The notes beneath the pieces were generated by a model. It saw nothing but the letters and a program-made list of their open reading frames with translations. It searched no databases and was not told where the DNA came from. Both the position numbers and the translations under genes were made by a program. 64,000 bases of DNA from Xylophilus sp042867185 (lineage in GTDB: Bacteria; Pseudomonadota; Gammaproteobacteria; Burkholderiales; Burkholderiaceae_C), in NCBI GenBank assembly GCA_042867185.1, contig JBHZQV010000011.1, forward strand, positions 78,463-142,462. The letters run 5' to 3'. Below are positions 45,609 through 62,759 of the stretch, in pieces. Position 1 is the first letter of the stretch; each line of letters opens with the position of its first letter.

Positions 45609-45684
45609 TGGTGGCCTGGGACGGAATCGAACCATCGACACGCGGATTTTCAATCCGCTGCTCTACCAACTGAGCTACCGGGCC
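45609..45684 (-). tRNA. tRNA-Phe (GAA)
   Basis: 76-base tRNA on the minus strand with encoded CCA. Acceptor stem GGCCCGG, D loop AGCTCAGTTGGTAGAGC, anticodon loop ATTGAAAAT (anticodon GAA), and the T loop GGTTCGATTCC. Its 3' end faces the P4-type integrase, so it is the probable attachment site of the island. Confidence 0.95.
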
Positions 45685-45731
45685 GGAGCCTCAGATCATA
45701 GCACAGGATCCCGGGCGAACAAAAAGCGATC

Positions 45732-46520
45732 TCAGAAAGTCGCGCGGCGTCCGCGGGTCAGGTCCACGCCCAACTGGCGCAGCTTGCGGTAGAGGTGGGT
45801 GCGCTCCAGGCCGGTCTTCTCGGCCACGCGGGTCATGGAGCCGGCTTCCTGTTTCAGGTGGAACTCGAAGTACGCTTTCTCGAATCCGTCGCGCGCTTCC
45901 CGCAGCGGGCGGTCCAGGTCGAAGGATTGCACGCTGCGCGGGGCGCCGTTGTCCGTTTGCGCATTGGCCGATGCAAGCGCCGTGGTGGCCGGTGCGGCCA
46001 GCGTTTCGGCAGAGCCGCCGCCGAAGTCGTCTGCCGCAAAACCCGCATCCAGGGGTGCTGCGACGGAAGCAGCGGCCGCGGCTGCGGGCATTGCCGCAGG
46101 CTTCGGCGCGGCACCGCTGCCGATGGCGGCCGTGGCCGCCTTGCGGGCCGCGTCGCCGCTGCGTTGCAGACCCTGCTCCACCGCCTTCAGCAGTTTCTGC
46201 AGCGTGATCGGCTTTTCGAGGAACGCGTGCGCGCCGATGCGGGTGGCTTCGACGGCGGTGTCGATCGTGGCGTGGCCGCTCATCATGATGACCGGCATGG
46301 TCAGCAGGCCGGTGGCGGCCCACTCCTTGAGCAGCGAGACGCCGTCGGTGTCGGGCATCCAGATGTCGAGCAGCACCAGATCGAAAGTGCCCTGTGCGCG
46401 GGCGGCGCGCGCCTGTGCGGCGTTCTCCGCGAGTTCGACGGCATGGCCCTCGTCGTTGAGTATTTCGGAAAGCAAGTCCCGAATACCCAGTTCGTCGTCA
46501 ACCACCAAGATATTTGCCAT
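45732..46520 (-). CDS. ntrX: NtrX-like response regulator without AAA+ domain
   Basis: 262-residue regulator: a receiver domain (1-118, NILVVDDELGIRD, phospho-acceptor Asp in LLDIWMPDTDG, KPITLQKL), an Ala-rich linker (about 120-200), and a C-terminal Fis-type HTH (GSMTRVAEKTGLERTHLYRKLRQLGVDL). The central sigma-54-activating AAA+ domain of classical NtrX (about 450 residues) is absent. It lies 60 bases downstream of ntrY and is the natural partner, but it cannot activate sigma-54 in the usual way. In Comamonadaceae this short form may be standard. ATG at 46520. Confidence 0.87.
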   Translation of the reverse strand: MANILVVDDELGIRDLLSEILNDEGHAVELAENAAQARAARAQGTFDLVLLDIWMPDTDGVSLLKEWAATGLLTMPVIMMSGHATIDTAVEATRIGAHAFLEKPITLQKLLKAVEQGLQRSGDAARKAATAAIGSGAAPKPAAMPAAAAAASVAAPLDAGFAADDFGGGSAETLAAPATTALASANAQTDNGAPRSVQSFDLDRPLREARDGFEKAYFEFHLKQEAGSMTRVAEKTGLERTHLYRKLRQLGVDLTRGRRATF

Positions 46521-46580
46521 AGCGGGGATGCACGTTGACCGAGCCACGGCCACAGATAGGAACGGAACCCTCGGCTCGGA

Positions 46581-48863
46581 TCAGACGGCCATGGGTGCGA
46601 GCGGCAATGATAACGACACTTGTGCACCGACCGTTTCGCCCTCCTCCACCCGGTTGGCGATGTCGACGCGGGCACCGTGTTCGTCGGCGATCTTGCGCAC
46701 GACGGCCAGGCCCAGGCCGGTGCCTTTCGACTTGGTGGTGACGTACGGTTCGAACGCGCGCTTCAGCAGGCTCTCGCTGAAACCGGTGCCGCCGTCGAGC
46801 ACCGTCAGCCGCACCCGCCCGGTGGTGTCGCTCTGCCGGGTGCGGATGACGACCGCGGGCGCCGGGCTGCGCTGCGCCGCCTCGGTGGCGTCCTGGGCGT
46901 TCTGCACCAGGTTGTGCACCACCTGGCGGAGCTGCTGCGCATCGCCCAGCACCAGCGGGCATTGCGGATCCAGCTCGGCCCGCACCCGCACGCCGCTGCC
47001 GCCGTCGTTCTCGTACAGGTGCAGGATGTCGGCGACCAGGGCGTTGAGGTCGACCGGGGCCAGCTCGGCGGCGGGCAGGCGGGCGTAGTCGCGAAATTCG
47101 TTGACCAGCCGCTTCATCGCATCGACCTGCTCGACGATGGTGCGGACGGACTTGGTCAGCAGCGCCTGGCCGGCAGCATCCACCTTGCCGTCGAGCTTCA
47201 TCGCCAGCCGCTCGGCGGAGAGCTGGATCGGGGTGAGCGGGTTCTTGATCTCGTGGGCCAGCCGGCGGGCCACCTCGCCCCAGGCCTGCGCCCGCTGGGC
47301 CGAGACGATCTCCGAGATGTCGTCGAACACCAGCAGCCGGGCCGCGCCGGGCAGCTCTGCGCCGCGGGCGATGACGGTGGTGGCGTGCTGCTGGGGCCCG
47401 GTGGCGCCGGCGTGCAGCTCGAACGACTGCTGCCAGTGGTCGATGCCGTGCTGCTCGCGGTCGCCCAGGAAGCTGTGGAACTGGGCCTGCACGCCCTTGC
47501 CGAAATCGGCCAGGCCGGTCACCTCGGCCAGCAACTGGCCTTCGGAGGCGGCCAGCGGTGCCCGCAGGATGCGGGTGGCGCCGCGGTTGGACGAGAGGAT
47601 GCGCCCCTCCGCATCCAGCACGATCACGCCGGCGGTCAGGTTGTCCAGGATGGTCTGCAGGTTGGCGCGGGCGGTGTTGACCTGCAGCATGCTCTTGTCG
47701 ACCGCGCTGCGGGCCTCCAGCAGCTGCTGGGTCATGTCGGCGAAGGCGCGTGTCAGGCCGCCCAGCTCGTCCTTGCCCTGCAGGGCCGCCTTGGGGCTCA
47801 GGTCGCCGGCGGCGACCTCGCGCACCCCCTCGGCCAGCACCAGCAGGGGCCGCGCCAGCTGGTTGCCCAGCAGCACCGCCAGCAGCACCGCGCCGAAGAC
47901 GGCCAGGAACAGGCTCAAGGTGAGCGTGCCGATGTACATGCGCCGCAAGCCCTCGCGCGCCAGGGCCCGCTCCTGGTACTCGCGGTAGGCCTCCTGCACC
48001 GCCACCGCGTTGGCGACCACGGTGGGCGGCAGCGGCTGGGTGGCCTGCAGGAAGCGGGTTTCGGGCGAGAGCTCGACGCCGGTGCCGCTGACCAGCACGA
48101 GGGCTTTCACGCGGGCGCCGGAGATGTCGGCATTGGGGCTGAGATCGTCCAGCCCCTCGATCTGCGACGCGGTGCGCTGGCTGCGCACGTTGCGCAGCAG
48201 CTGCGGCGCGGGCCGGTCGGGGTTGAGCTGGAAGCGCGACTGCCCGGCGCTGGCGATCATGTGGCCCTGCGAGTTCCACAGCACCACGTCGCTCGCGCCG
48301 ATCTGGTCGCGGATCCGCTCCAGGGCCAGGCCGGCGGCCGCATCGGGCAGGTTGGCGACCTGCGCGCTGGCGGTGCGGGTCTTGGCGACGAGGTCGTTCG
48401 ACAAAGCATCCAGGGTGGCGCGGCCCAGGCTCAGGCCGGCGTCGAGCGCGCCTTCTACCTTCACGTCGAACCAGCTCTCGATCGAGCGCGAGACGAACTG
48501 GTAGGAGACGGTGTAGATCAGCATGCCCGGCAGGAAGCCCAGCACCGCGAAGATGATCGCCAGCTTCATCAGCAGCCGGCTGCCGAAGCGCCCGCGCCGC
48601 AGCCGCCCGTACAGCCGCATCCCGATCCAGGCGATCACCGCCAGCAGCAGGCCGGCGACGACCACGTTCACCGCGAACAGGCGGCCGTAGTTGCGCTCGT
48701 ACAGCGCCCGGTTGTTGGTGGCCTGGGTCAGCAGGAACAGCAGCACCAGCCCGATCGACACCATCGTGGCGACACCGATGCCGACGCCCCAGCGCGCGGC
48801 GCGCGAGTGCAGCAACGAATAGCGCGGGCCGTCGTGAGGCGCGGTGCGGCGGGTGCCGGACAT
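46581..48863 (-). CDS. ntrY: Nitrogen-regulation sensor kinase NtrY
   Basis: 760-residue membrane histidine kinase. There are two helices near the N-terminus (about 25-46 and 63-85), then further membrane segments and a periplasmic sensor domain to about 300, a helix at about 312-336, HAMP, PAS (about 400-500), the HisKA motif RRLAHEIKNPLTPIQ with the phospho-His, and HATPase (NLVQNAQDA, GTGLGLAVVRKIADEHG). It overlaps the DUF4390 gene (TGATG). NtrY signals to NtrX; redox and nitrogen cues have been proposed. Confidence 0.92.
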   Translation of the reverse strand: MSGTRRTAPHDGPRYSLLHSRAARWGVGIGVATMVSIGLVLLFLLTQATNNRALYERNYGRLFAVNVVVAGLLLAVIAWIGMRLYGRLRRGRFGSRLLMKLAIIFAVLGFLPGMLIYTVSYQFVSRSIESWFDVKVEGALDAGLSLGRATLDALSNDLVAKTRTASAQVANLPDAAAGLALERIRDQIGASDVVLWNSQGHMIASAGQSRFQLNPDRPAPQLLRNVRSQRTASQIEGLDDLSPNADISGARVKALVLVSGTGVELSPETRFLQATQPLPPTVVANAVAVQEAYREYQERALAREGLRRMYIGTLTLSLFLAVFGAVLLAVLLGNQLARPLLVLAEGVREVAAGDLSPKAALQGKDELGGLTRAFADMTQQLLEARSAVDKSMLQVNTARANLQTILDNLTAGVIVLDAEGRILSSNRGATRILRAPLAASEGQLLAEVTGLADFGKGVQAQFHSFLGDREQHGIDHWQQSFELHAGATGPQQHATTVIARGAELPGAARLLVFDDISEIVSAQRAQAWGEVARRLAHEIKNPLTPIQLSAERLAMKLDGKVDAAGQALLTKSVRTIVEQVDAMKRLVNEFRDYARLPAAELAPVDLNALVADILHLYENDGGSGVRVRAELDPQCPLVLGDAQQLRQVVHNLVQNAQDATEAAQRSPAPAVVIRTRQSDTTGRVRLTVLDGGTGFSESLLKRAFEPYVTTKSKGTGLGLAVVRKIADEHGARVDIANRVEEGETVGAQVSLSLPLAPMAV

Positions 48864-49537
48864 CAGTCGCCGTCCGGCAGCAGGCGCAGGCTGCGCTCGG
48901 TGGACAGGCTCCAGTCGGAGCGGCCGATCACGCCCATCTGCAGCGGCCGGGGCAGCTGCGAGGTGTCGAGCCGGAACCGGAACTCGACGCTGTAGCGGCC
49001 GTCGGCCTCCACATCGTGCAGGTCGGCGATGCGCCAGCGCGCCAGCCGCTGGATCGAGGCCAGCGCCTCGGGCAGCTCCTCGAAATTCTGGCTCAGCGCC
49101 ACGCCCAGCCCGGCGTTGCCGATCGGCGTGGGCGACACATTGAGGCGCCAGCGCCGGGTCAGCGGCTGGAAGGCCAGGCGGATGTAGCGCACGGCATTGG
49201 CGACGCGCCGGTCGCTCCAGTACCAGCGGTCGCGCAGCACGTCGGCCTCGGCGACGAAGAACACCGGAATGCCCTTGTACAGCGCGTCCTCCACCAGCGG
49301 CGGCAGCTCGAAGCCCAGAGTGGCCGAGAGGTAGAGGCCGTCGTCGGCCCGCTCCAGCCGCAGCTGCGGCACCTCGACAGCGTGCGCCTGGGCCATCGCG
49401 GGCGGTTGCCAGGCCACCAGGCAGCAGGCGACCAGGCAGGAGACCGCCAGGCCCCTCGCTGCTGCGCCCAGGGCGCCCAGGGCACCCAGGGCGCCCAGGG
49501 CGCCGACGAGGGCGCGCAGGCGGCTCTCAAGGCGCAT
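48863..49537 (-). CDS. DUF4390 family exported protein
   Basis: 224-residue periplasmic protein of DUF4390, usually found beside ntrY in beta-proteobacteria. The N-terminal signal (about 1-50) contains a repetitive GAL tripeptide from a 9-base DNA repeat. The mature domain has LRLERADDGLYLSATLGFELP and WRLNVSPTPIGNAGLGVALSQNF. The start ATG at 49537 lies inside the end of rsmB (11-base overlap). Unknown function. Confidence 0.82.
   Translation of the reverse strand: MRLESRLRALVGALGALGALGALGAAARGLAVSCLVACCLVAWQPPAMAQAHAVEVPQLRLERADDGLYLSATLGFELPPLVEDALYKGIPVFFVAEADVLRDRWYWSDRRVANAVRYIRLAFQPLTRRWRLNVSPTPIGNAGLGVALSQNFEELPEALASIQRLARWRIADLHDVEADGRYSVEFRFRLDTSQLPRPLQMGVIGRSDWSLSTERSLRLLPDGD
49464..49504 (-). 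repeat. 9-base tandem repeat in the DUF4390 signal sequence
   Basis: About 4.5 copies of GCGCCCAGG (with one A substitution) at 49464-49504 encode repeated Ala-Leu-Gly on the minus strand. Unit length is a multiple of three, so copy changes keep the reading frame. Confidence 0.8.
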
Positions 49538-50960
49538 GCTTTTTTTGCAGGAGGGCGTAGAAGAATCCGTCATGGTCACCGGGAAGATTGTCCGGGACCC
49601 AGCGCTGCCCCGCGCCATTGCGCGGGATCAAATGCCCGGGCGAGGGGCACAAAGCCGCATCGATGTTGTGCGCAAGGAACGCTTCGATCTGGTGCTCGCC
49701 CTCTTCCCGGAACACCGAGCAGGTGCAGTACAGCAGCCGGCCGCCCGGCGCGAGCAGCGGCCAGAGCTTGGCGAGCAGGCCGGCCTGCACGATGGCCAGC
49801 TGGGCGATGTCGCTCTCGCGCCGCAGCCAGCGCACGTCGGGGTGGCGGCGCACGATGCCCGAGGCGGTGCAGGGCGCGTCGAGCAGGATGGCGTCGAACG
49901 GCTGGCCGCCGTGCTGGGGCCACCAGCGCGCCGGCGCCTGGGCGTCGGCCGCCACCACGGTGGCCTGCAGCCCGAGCCGCGCCAGGTTCTCGTGGATCCG
50001 CTCGCAGCGCTGCGGATCGATGTCGAGCGCCAGCACCGACATCGGCGCACCCACCGGCGCCATCTCCAGCAGGTGCGCCGTCTTGCCGCCCGGGGCGGCG
50101 CAGGCGTCGAGCACCCGCAGCGGCTTCGACAGGTCGAGCCCGTCGAGCAGCAGCTGCGCCGCCAGCTGGGCACCGGCGTCCTGCACCGACACGTGGCCTT
50201 CGGCGAAGCCGGGGATCTGGTCGACCGGCAGCGCATGCGCCAGCAGCACCCCCTGGGCGCCCACCCGCTCCGCTCCTATATTCATAGCATGGAGCCGGCT
50301 CAGGACGCCGGCCACCGTCGCTTTTTGGGCATTGACCCGCAGCACCATCGGCGCCTGGGTGTTGTTGGTCCGCAGGATGTCCTGCCACTGCCGGGGATGG
50401 TCGTGCTTGAGGTGGTCGATCCACCAGCGCGGATGGTTCCACAGGGCCAGCGGCTCCTGGGCGGTGGAGGCGACCAGCGCCTCCTGCTCCCGCAGAAAGC
50501 GGCGCAGGCAGGCGTTGATGAAGCTCGACTGCGCCCGCATCGCCGGGCTGCGCTTGGCGGCCTCGACCGCCTGGTCGACCAGGGTGAAGGCCTCGTAGGG
50601 CGCGTCCTCGGCGCGCCAGACCAGCGCCAGGGCGGTGCACAGCAGCGCGTCGGGCAGCGGCGGCGGGGTGCGGCTGGCCAGCTTGCGGCGCAACGCCTCG
50701 GCCTGGCCCAGCCAGCGCAGCACATGGGACACCAGCGCACGGGTGCCGGGTCGCAGGGGGGCCGGCACCGCCTGCAGCGCCACCGGCGCCGACTGGCCGC
50801 CGCGCACCGCGGCCAGCGTCTGGGCCGCCGCCTGCAGCTGCTGCCACAGGGCGATGCTGTCGCGCGGGCCGGCGTCCCCGCCGTCGGCGCCGCCGGGCGA
50901 TGCGCGCCGGGCAGCGTTGGGAGCGGATGCGGAAGAAGTGTGGGAAGGGCGTGTCGTCAT
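49527..50960 (-). CDS. rsmB: 16S rRNA m5C967 methyltransferase RsmB
   Basis: 477-residue S-adenosylmethionine-dependent methyltransferase modifying C967 of 16S rRNA. An N-terminal NusB-like domain (about 35-190) is followed by the methyltransferase with the SAM motif DACAAPGGKTAHLLE, DAPCTASGIVRRHPD (catalytic Cys) and CTCSVF. A degenerate copy of the dispersed element lies within the reading frame near 50274. The ATG at 50960 overlaps the LemA-like gene (ATGA). Confidence 0.93.
   Translation of the reverse strand: MTTRPSHTSSASAPNAARRASPGGADGGDAGPRDSIALWQQLQAAAQTLAAVRGGQSAPVALQAVPAPLRPGTRALVSHVLRWLGQAEALRRKLASRTPPPLPDALLCTALALVWRAEDAPYEAFTLVDQAVEAAKRSPAMRAQSSFINACLRRFLREQEALVASTAQEPLALWNHPRWWIDHLKHDHPRQWQDILRTNNTQAPMVLRVNAQKATVAGVLSRLHAMNIGAERVGAQGVLLAHALPVDQIPGFAEGHVSVQDAGAQLAAQLLLDGLDLSKPLRVLDACAAPGGKTAHLLEMAPVGAPMSVLALDIDPQRCERIHENLARLGLQATVVAADAQAPARWWPQHGGQPFDAILLDAPCTASGIVRRHPDVRWLRRESDIAQLAIVQAGLLAKLWPLLAPGGRLLYCTCSVFREEGEHQIEAFLAHNIDAALCPSPGHLIPRNGAGQRWVPDNLPGDHDGFFYALLQKKHAP
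50268..50300 (-). repeat. Dispersed GCTAT-N7-type element, degenerate copy 4, inside rsmB
   Basis: On the minus strand GCTAT, a 7-base spacer, then GGAGC in place of ATAGC, with GC-rich flanks. It lies in frame in the rsmB linker before VLLAHALPVDQIP. Weaker match than copies 1-3. Confidence 0.45.
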
Positions 50961-51580
50961 ATCGGCCGCGCGGGCTGGAATCGAAAAAGCCATGCCAGAA
51001 GCGCAGCCGGGAACTGGCCCAGCGCGGCGTTGTAGCGCTGCACGGCCAGGTTGAACTCGTCGCAGGCCAGCTGGACCTGCGTTTCCTGCTGGTCCCACAG
51101 GACGTGGATGCCGCCGGCCTGCAGCGTGGCGGAAAAGTCGGGCGCCTCGCGCAGCAGGCGCCGCCAGGCCGACAGCAGCACCTCGCGCGCGGCGGTGAGT
51201 GCCGCTATCGCCTCGCGGTCGAGCGGCTTGGCGCGCGACGCGGCCAGCGAGTTGCCGAGCTGCAGTGCCGCGGCGTGCGTGCCCAGCCAGAGCGTCTGGG
51301 TGGCGGGGCTCGGGGCCGGCGCTGCGTCGGCGGGCAGGGCATCGGCCGGATCCGCCGACCCGTCCGAGACACGCTCCGCCGCATCGGCCGCTGCGGGCAC
51401 CGGCAGAGGTGCCGGCACCGTGGGCGTCTGGGCCATCGCCACCCATGCCTGCATCCGCGCGTCGAGCAAGCCGAACGCCTGCAGCACAGCGCCGCGCAGC
51501 CGGACCAGCCGGTTGTGCGCGCCCACCGACCAAAAGAGGCCGACCGCCAGGACCGACCACCACCACAGACTTTGGAACAT
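50957..51580 (-). CDS. LemA-like membrane protein
   Basis: 207-residue protein with an N-terminal membrane helix (SLWWWSVLAVGLFWSVG, 4-20), an early YNRL-like AHNRLVRL segment, an Ala/Pro-rich insertion (about 50-95) not usual in LemA, and a helical C-terminal half with AVQRYNAALGQFPAALLAWLF, the LemA hallmark. Topology N-out with cytosolic or periplasmic helices. First gene of the overlapping LemA-rsmB-DUF4390-ntrY unit. Function unknown; LemA proteins remain poorly characterised. Confidence 0.8.
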   Translation of the reverse strand: MFQSLWWWSVLAVGLFWSVGAHNRLVRLRGAVLQAFGLLDARMQAWVAMAQTPTVPAPLPVPAAADAAERVSDGSADPADALPADAAPAPSPATQTLWLGTHAAALQLGNSLAASRAKPLDREAIAALTAAREVLLSAWRRLLREAPDFSATLQAGGIHVLWDQQETQVQLACDEFNLAVQRYNAALGQFPAALLAWLFRFQPARPI

Positions 51581-51610
51581 CGCCGAAGTATCTCCAAAAA
51601 CGACCGCAGG

Positions 51611-51650
51611 AAAAAAGCCCCCGGCCGCCGAGGCGGCGGACGGGGGCTTT
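51611..51650 (-). terminator. Terminator after rpoC
   Basis: Stem AAAGCCCCCG (51614-51623) / CGGGGGCTTT (51641-51650), with an inner GCCGCC/GGCGGC pairing. On the minus strand it is followed by six U (A-run 51611-51616). It ends the rpoBC operon just before the LemA-like gene. Confidence 0.85.
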
Positions 51651-51672
51651 CAGCCGGGGGCGGCAGCGGTGC

Positions 51673-55905
<4,233 letters not shown>

Positions 55906-55922
55906 AAACCTAGTCCCTTCGA

Positions 55923-60035
<4,113 letters not shown>

Positions 60036-60261
60036 GAGATCTCCGGGCAAAGACATGAGTCCTTCGACGACTGAACCCCTTGCGCGGCACGGCACGCGCG
60101 AGGGGCTTGGTGGTTGGCCACTACCAACCATGGCGGACGGCGATGCGTTGCACATCGCCCGAACCAAGGCATCTTCTGCTGTCGGGGGGCTCAGAAGACA
60201 CTAGGGAGCCGCAGACATTGCAGCTCTCTGGTGTGCTCTACAGCGCGCTTTCATAAGCGGC

Positions 60262-60294
60262 AAAAGGCTGGGGGCCTTTCGGACACCCCAGCCT
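60262..60294 (-). terminator. Attenuator hairpin between rplL and rpoB
   Basis: Stem AGGCTGGGG (60265-60273) / CCCCAGCCT (60286-60294) with a 12-base loop is followed on the minus strand by U4. Partial termination between rplL and rpoB is known in enterobacteria and would fit the higher need for L7/L12. Confidence 0.65.
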
Positions 60295-60309
60295 CGGCTA
60301 CACGGTCGA

Positions 60310-60684
<375 letters not shown>

Positions 60685-60709
60685 TGTGATTTCCTAAAAC
60701 AAGTTTGGT

Positions 60710-61240
60710 TCAAGCCGCGGCTGCTTCGGGCTCGGCTGCCGGTGCAGCCTGGCCTTCGCCACGTTTTTCCGCCAGCGCGGCCAGCACACGGGCCGTACGC
60801 GAGATCGGGGATTGCATCAAGCCCAGCAGCTGGGCCAGCAGCACTTCCTTGGAAGGGATGTTGGCCAGTTGCTTCACGCCGTTGACGTCCAGGGTCTTGC
60901 CACCGAAAGCACCGCCGCGGATCACCAACTTGTCGTTGGTCTTCGCGAAATCGGCCACCACCTTCGCGGCGGCCACGGCATCTTCGGAGAAGCCATAGAT
61001 CAGCGGGCCGGTCATCTGGTCGATGAGCACGTCGAAGCTGCTACCGGCGACAGCACGGCGGGCCAGCGTGTTCTTCAGAACACTCAAGCTCACACCCTTG
61101 CTGCGCGCGTCGTTGCGCAGTTTCGTCATGTCGGCGACCGTGATGCCACGGTATTCCGCAATCACGAGCGTTTGAGCTTTAGCGGCGAGGCTGGTAACGT
61201 CGGTGACGACCGCTTCTTTCTCACTGCGATTAAGACTCAA
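60710..61240 (-). CDS. rplJ: 50S ribosomal protein L10
   Basis: 176-residue stalk anchor with SLNRSEKEAVV, TLVIAEYRGITVADMTKLR and an Ala-rich tail. The start is a TTG at 61240 with a strong AAGGAG six bases upstream, so the gene is likely to start there despite the rare codon. L10 binds its own leader for autoregulation; the 238 bases before it are non-coding. Confidence 0.95.
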   Translation of the reverse strand: MSLNRSEKEAVVTDVTSLAAKAQTLVIAEYRGITVADMTKLRNDARSKGVSLSVLKNTLARRAVAGSSFDVLIDQMTGPLIYGFSEDAVAAAKVVADFAKTNDKLVIRGGAFGGKTLDVNGVKQLANIPSKEVLLAQLLGLMQSPISRTARVLAALAEKRGEGQAAPAAEPEAAAA

Positions 61241-61478
61241 GGTCTACTCCTTAAAAAGTGGGGTCGGGCATAGCGCCCTCGCCCACATTCTTCTTTCAGC
61301 GACCAACTGTTTCGGGAAAAATCCATCTGCAGCGGGATCGCCATCTGCGCTGGTCGACGAGGCGATTAAGTGCAGCCATCTGCACACCAGCGGTCTTGGA
61401 TGGCCCGGTGCCTCCGTCTTGCGACGCCTGCACCGGCCCACCACCGGGCAGCCCGCGAAGGCCACCCGAATTTCGTCT
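61241..61478 (-). promoter_or_regulatory. Leader region of rplJL
   Basis: 238 non-coding bases between rplA and rplJ, carrying several GC-rich stems. In other bacteria this is where the L10-L7/L12 complex binds its mRNA. No promoter was identified with certainty. Confidence 0.5.
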
Positions 61479-62177
61479 TTACGCGACCGCGATCGTCTGG
61501 GTGTCGACGCGAACGCCGAGGCCCATCGTCGAGGACACGGCCACCTTGCGCAGGTAGACACCCTTGCTGGTGGCGGGCTTGGCCTTGGTCAGCGCGTCGA
61601 TCAGCGCGGCCAGGTTGCCCTGCAGCTTGTCGGAGTCGAACGAGCGACGGCCGATGGTGCTGTGGATGATGCCGGCCTTGTCGACGCGGAACTGCACCTG
61701 ACCGGCCTTGGCGTTCTTCACGGCCGTGGCGACGTCGGGCGTCACGGTGCCGACCTTCGGGTTGGGCATCAGGCCGCGTGGGCCGAGGATCTGGCCCAGC
61801 GTACCGACGACGCGCATCGCGTCGGGTGCGGCGATGACGATGTCGAAGGGCATGTCGCCCGCCTTCACCATCGCAGCCAGGTCGTCCATGCCGACGATGT
61901 CGGCGCCGGCGGCCTTGGCTTCTTCAGCCTTGGCGCCCTGGGCGAACACGGCGACGCGCTTGGTCTTGCCGGTGCCGTTCGGCAGCACGACGGCACCACG
62001 CACGACCTGGTCGGACTTCTTCGCGTCGATGCCGAGCTGCACGGCCACGTCGATCGATTCGTCGAACTTGGCGGTCGCAGCGTCCTTGACGATGGTCAGT
62101 GCATCGCTCAGAGCGTACAGCTTGGTCGACTCGACCTTGCCTTGCAGGGACTTTTGCTTCTTGGTCAACTTAGCCAT
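61479..62177 (-). CDS. rplA: 50S ribosomal protein L1
   Basis: 232-residue protein: MAKLTKKQKSLQGKV, VVRGAVVLPNGTGKTKRVAVF, GPRGLMPNPKVGTVT. Starts 1 base after rplK's stop, so it is coupled to it. L1 represses its own operon in many bacteria. Confidence 0.97.
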   Translation of the reverse strand: MAKLTKKQKSLQGKVESTKLYALSDALTIVKDAATAKFDESIDVAVQLGIDAKKSDQVVRGAVVLPNGTGKTKRVAVFAQGAKAEEAKAAGADIVGMDDLAAMVKAGDMPFDIVIAAPDAMRVVGTLGQILGPRGLMPNPKVGTVTPDVATAVKNAKAGQVQFRVDKAGIIHSTIGRRSFDSDKLQGNLAALIDALTKAKPATSKGVYLRKVAVSSTMGLGVRVDTQTIAVA

Positions 62178-62178
62178 C

Positions 62179-62610
62179 TCAGAGGCCCTCCACGGTCACG
62201 CCCATCGAGCGGGCGGAGCCGGCCAGCGTGCGCACTGCGGCGTCGATGCTGGCGGCGTTCATGTCCTTGAGCTTGGTCTTGGCGATCTCTTCGAGCTGGG
62301 CGCGCGTGATCTTGCCGACCTTCTGCTTGTTCGCCACGGGCGAACCCTTGTCGAGCTTGATGGCCTTCTTGATCAAGGTCGTCGCAGGCGGCGTCTTGAT
62401 GATGAAGGTGAAGCTCTTGTCGGCGAAAGCCGTGATCACCACCGGCAGTGGCAGGCCGGGCTCCACACCTTGGGTCTGGGCGTTGAACGCCTTGCAGAAT
62501 TCCATGATGTTGAGGCCGCGCTGACCCAGGGCCGGGCCGATGGGGGGCGATGGATTGGCCTTGCCCGCTGGCACTTGCAGCTTGACAAAACCGACGATTT
62601 TTTTCGCCAT
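62179..62610 (-). CDS. rplK: 50S ribosomal protein L11
   Basis: 143-residue protein beginning AKKIVGFVKLQVPAGKANPSPP; contains the GTPase-centre loop PVVITAFADKSFTFIIKTPPAT. Binds 23S rRNA at the GTPase centre and is needed for RelA-mediated stringent control. ATG at 62610; separated by 149 bases from nusG. Confidence 0.97.
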   Translation of the reverse strand: MAKKIVGFVKLQVPAGKANPSPPIGPALGQRGLNIMEFCKAFNAQTQGVEPGLPLPVVITAFADKSFTFIIKTPPATTLIKKAIKLDKGSPVANKQKVGKITRAQLEEIAKTKLKDMNAASIDAAVRTLAGSARSMGVTVEGL

Positions 62611-62759
62611 GGTTTCTTACTCCTTGCGGGTCATAGCGCGGCTGCCGTGTGGCAGACCGCTCCCCGGGGTTTGCGGACCCTGATCGACAAACACCCGCGC
62701 CGGGTCCAACGAAGCGCGGGATAGAAATGGCGGCGGCAGGCTACGGCCTGCGTCGCGGG

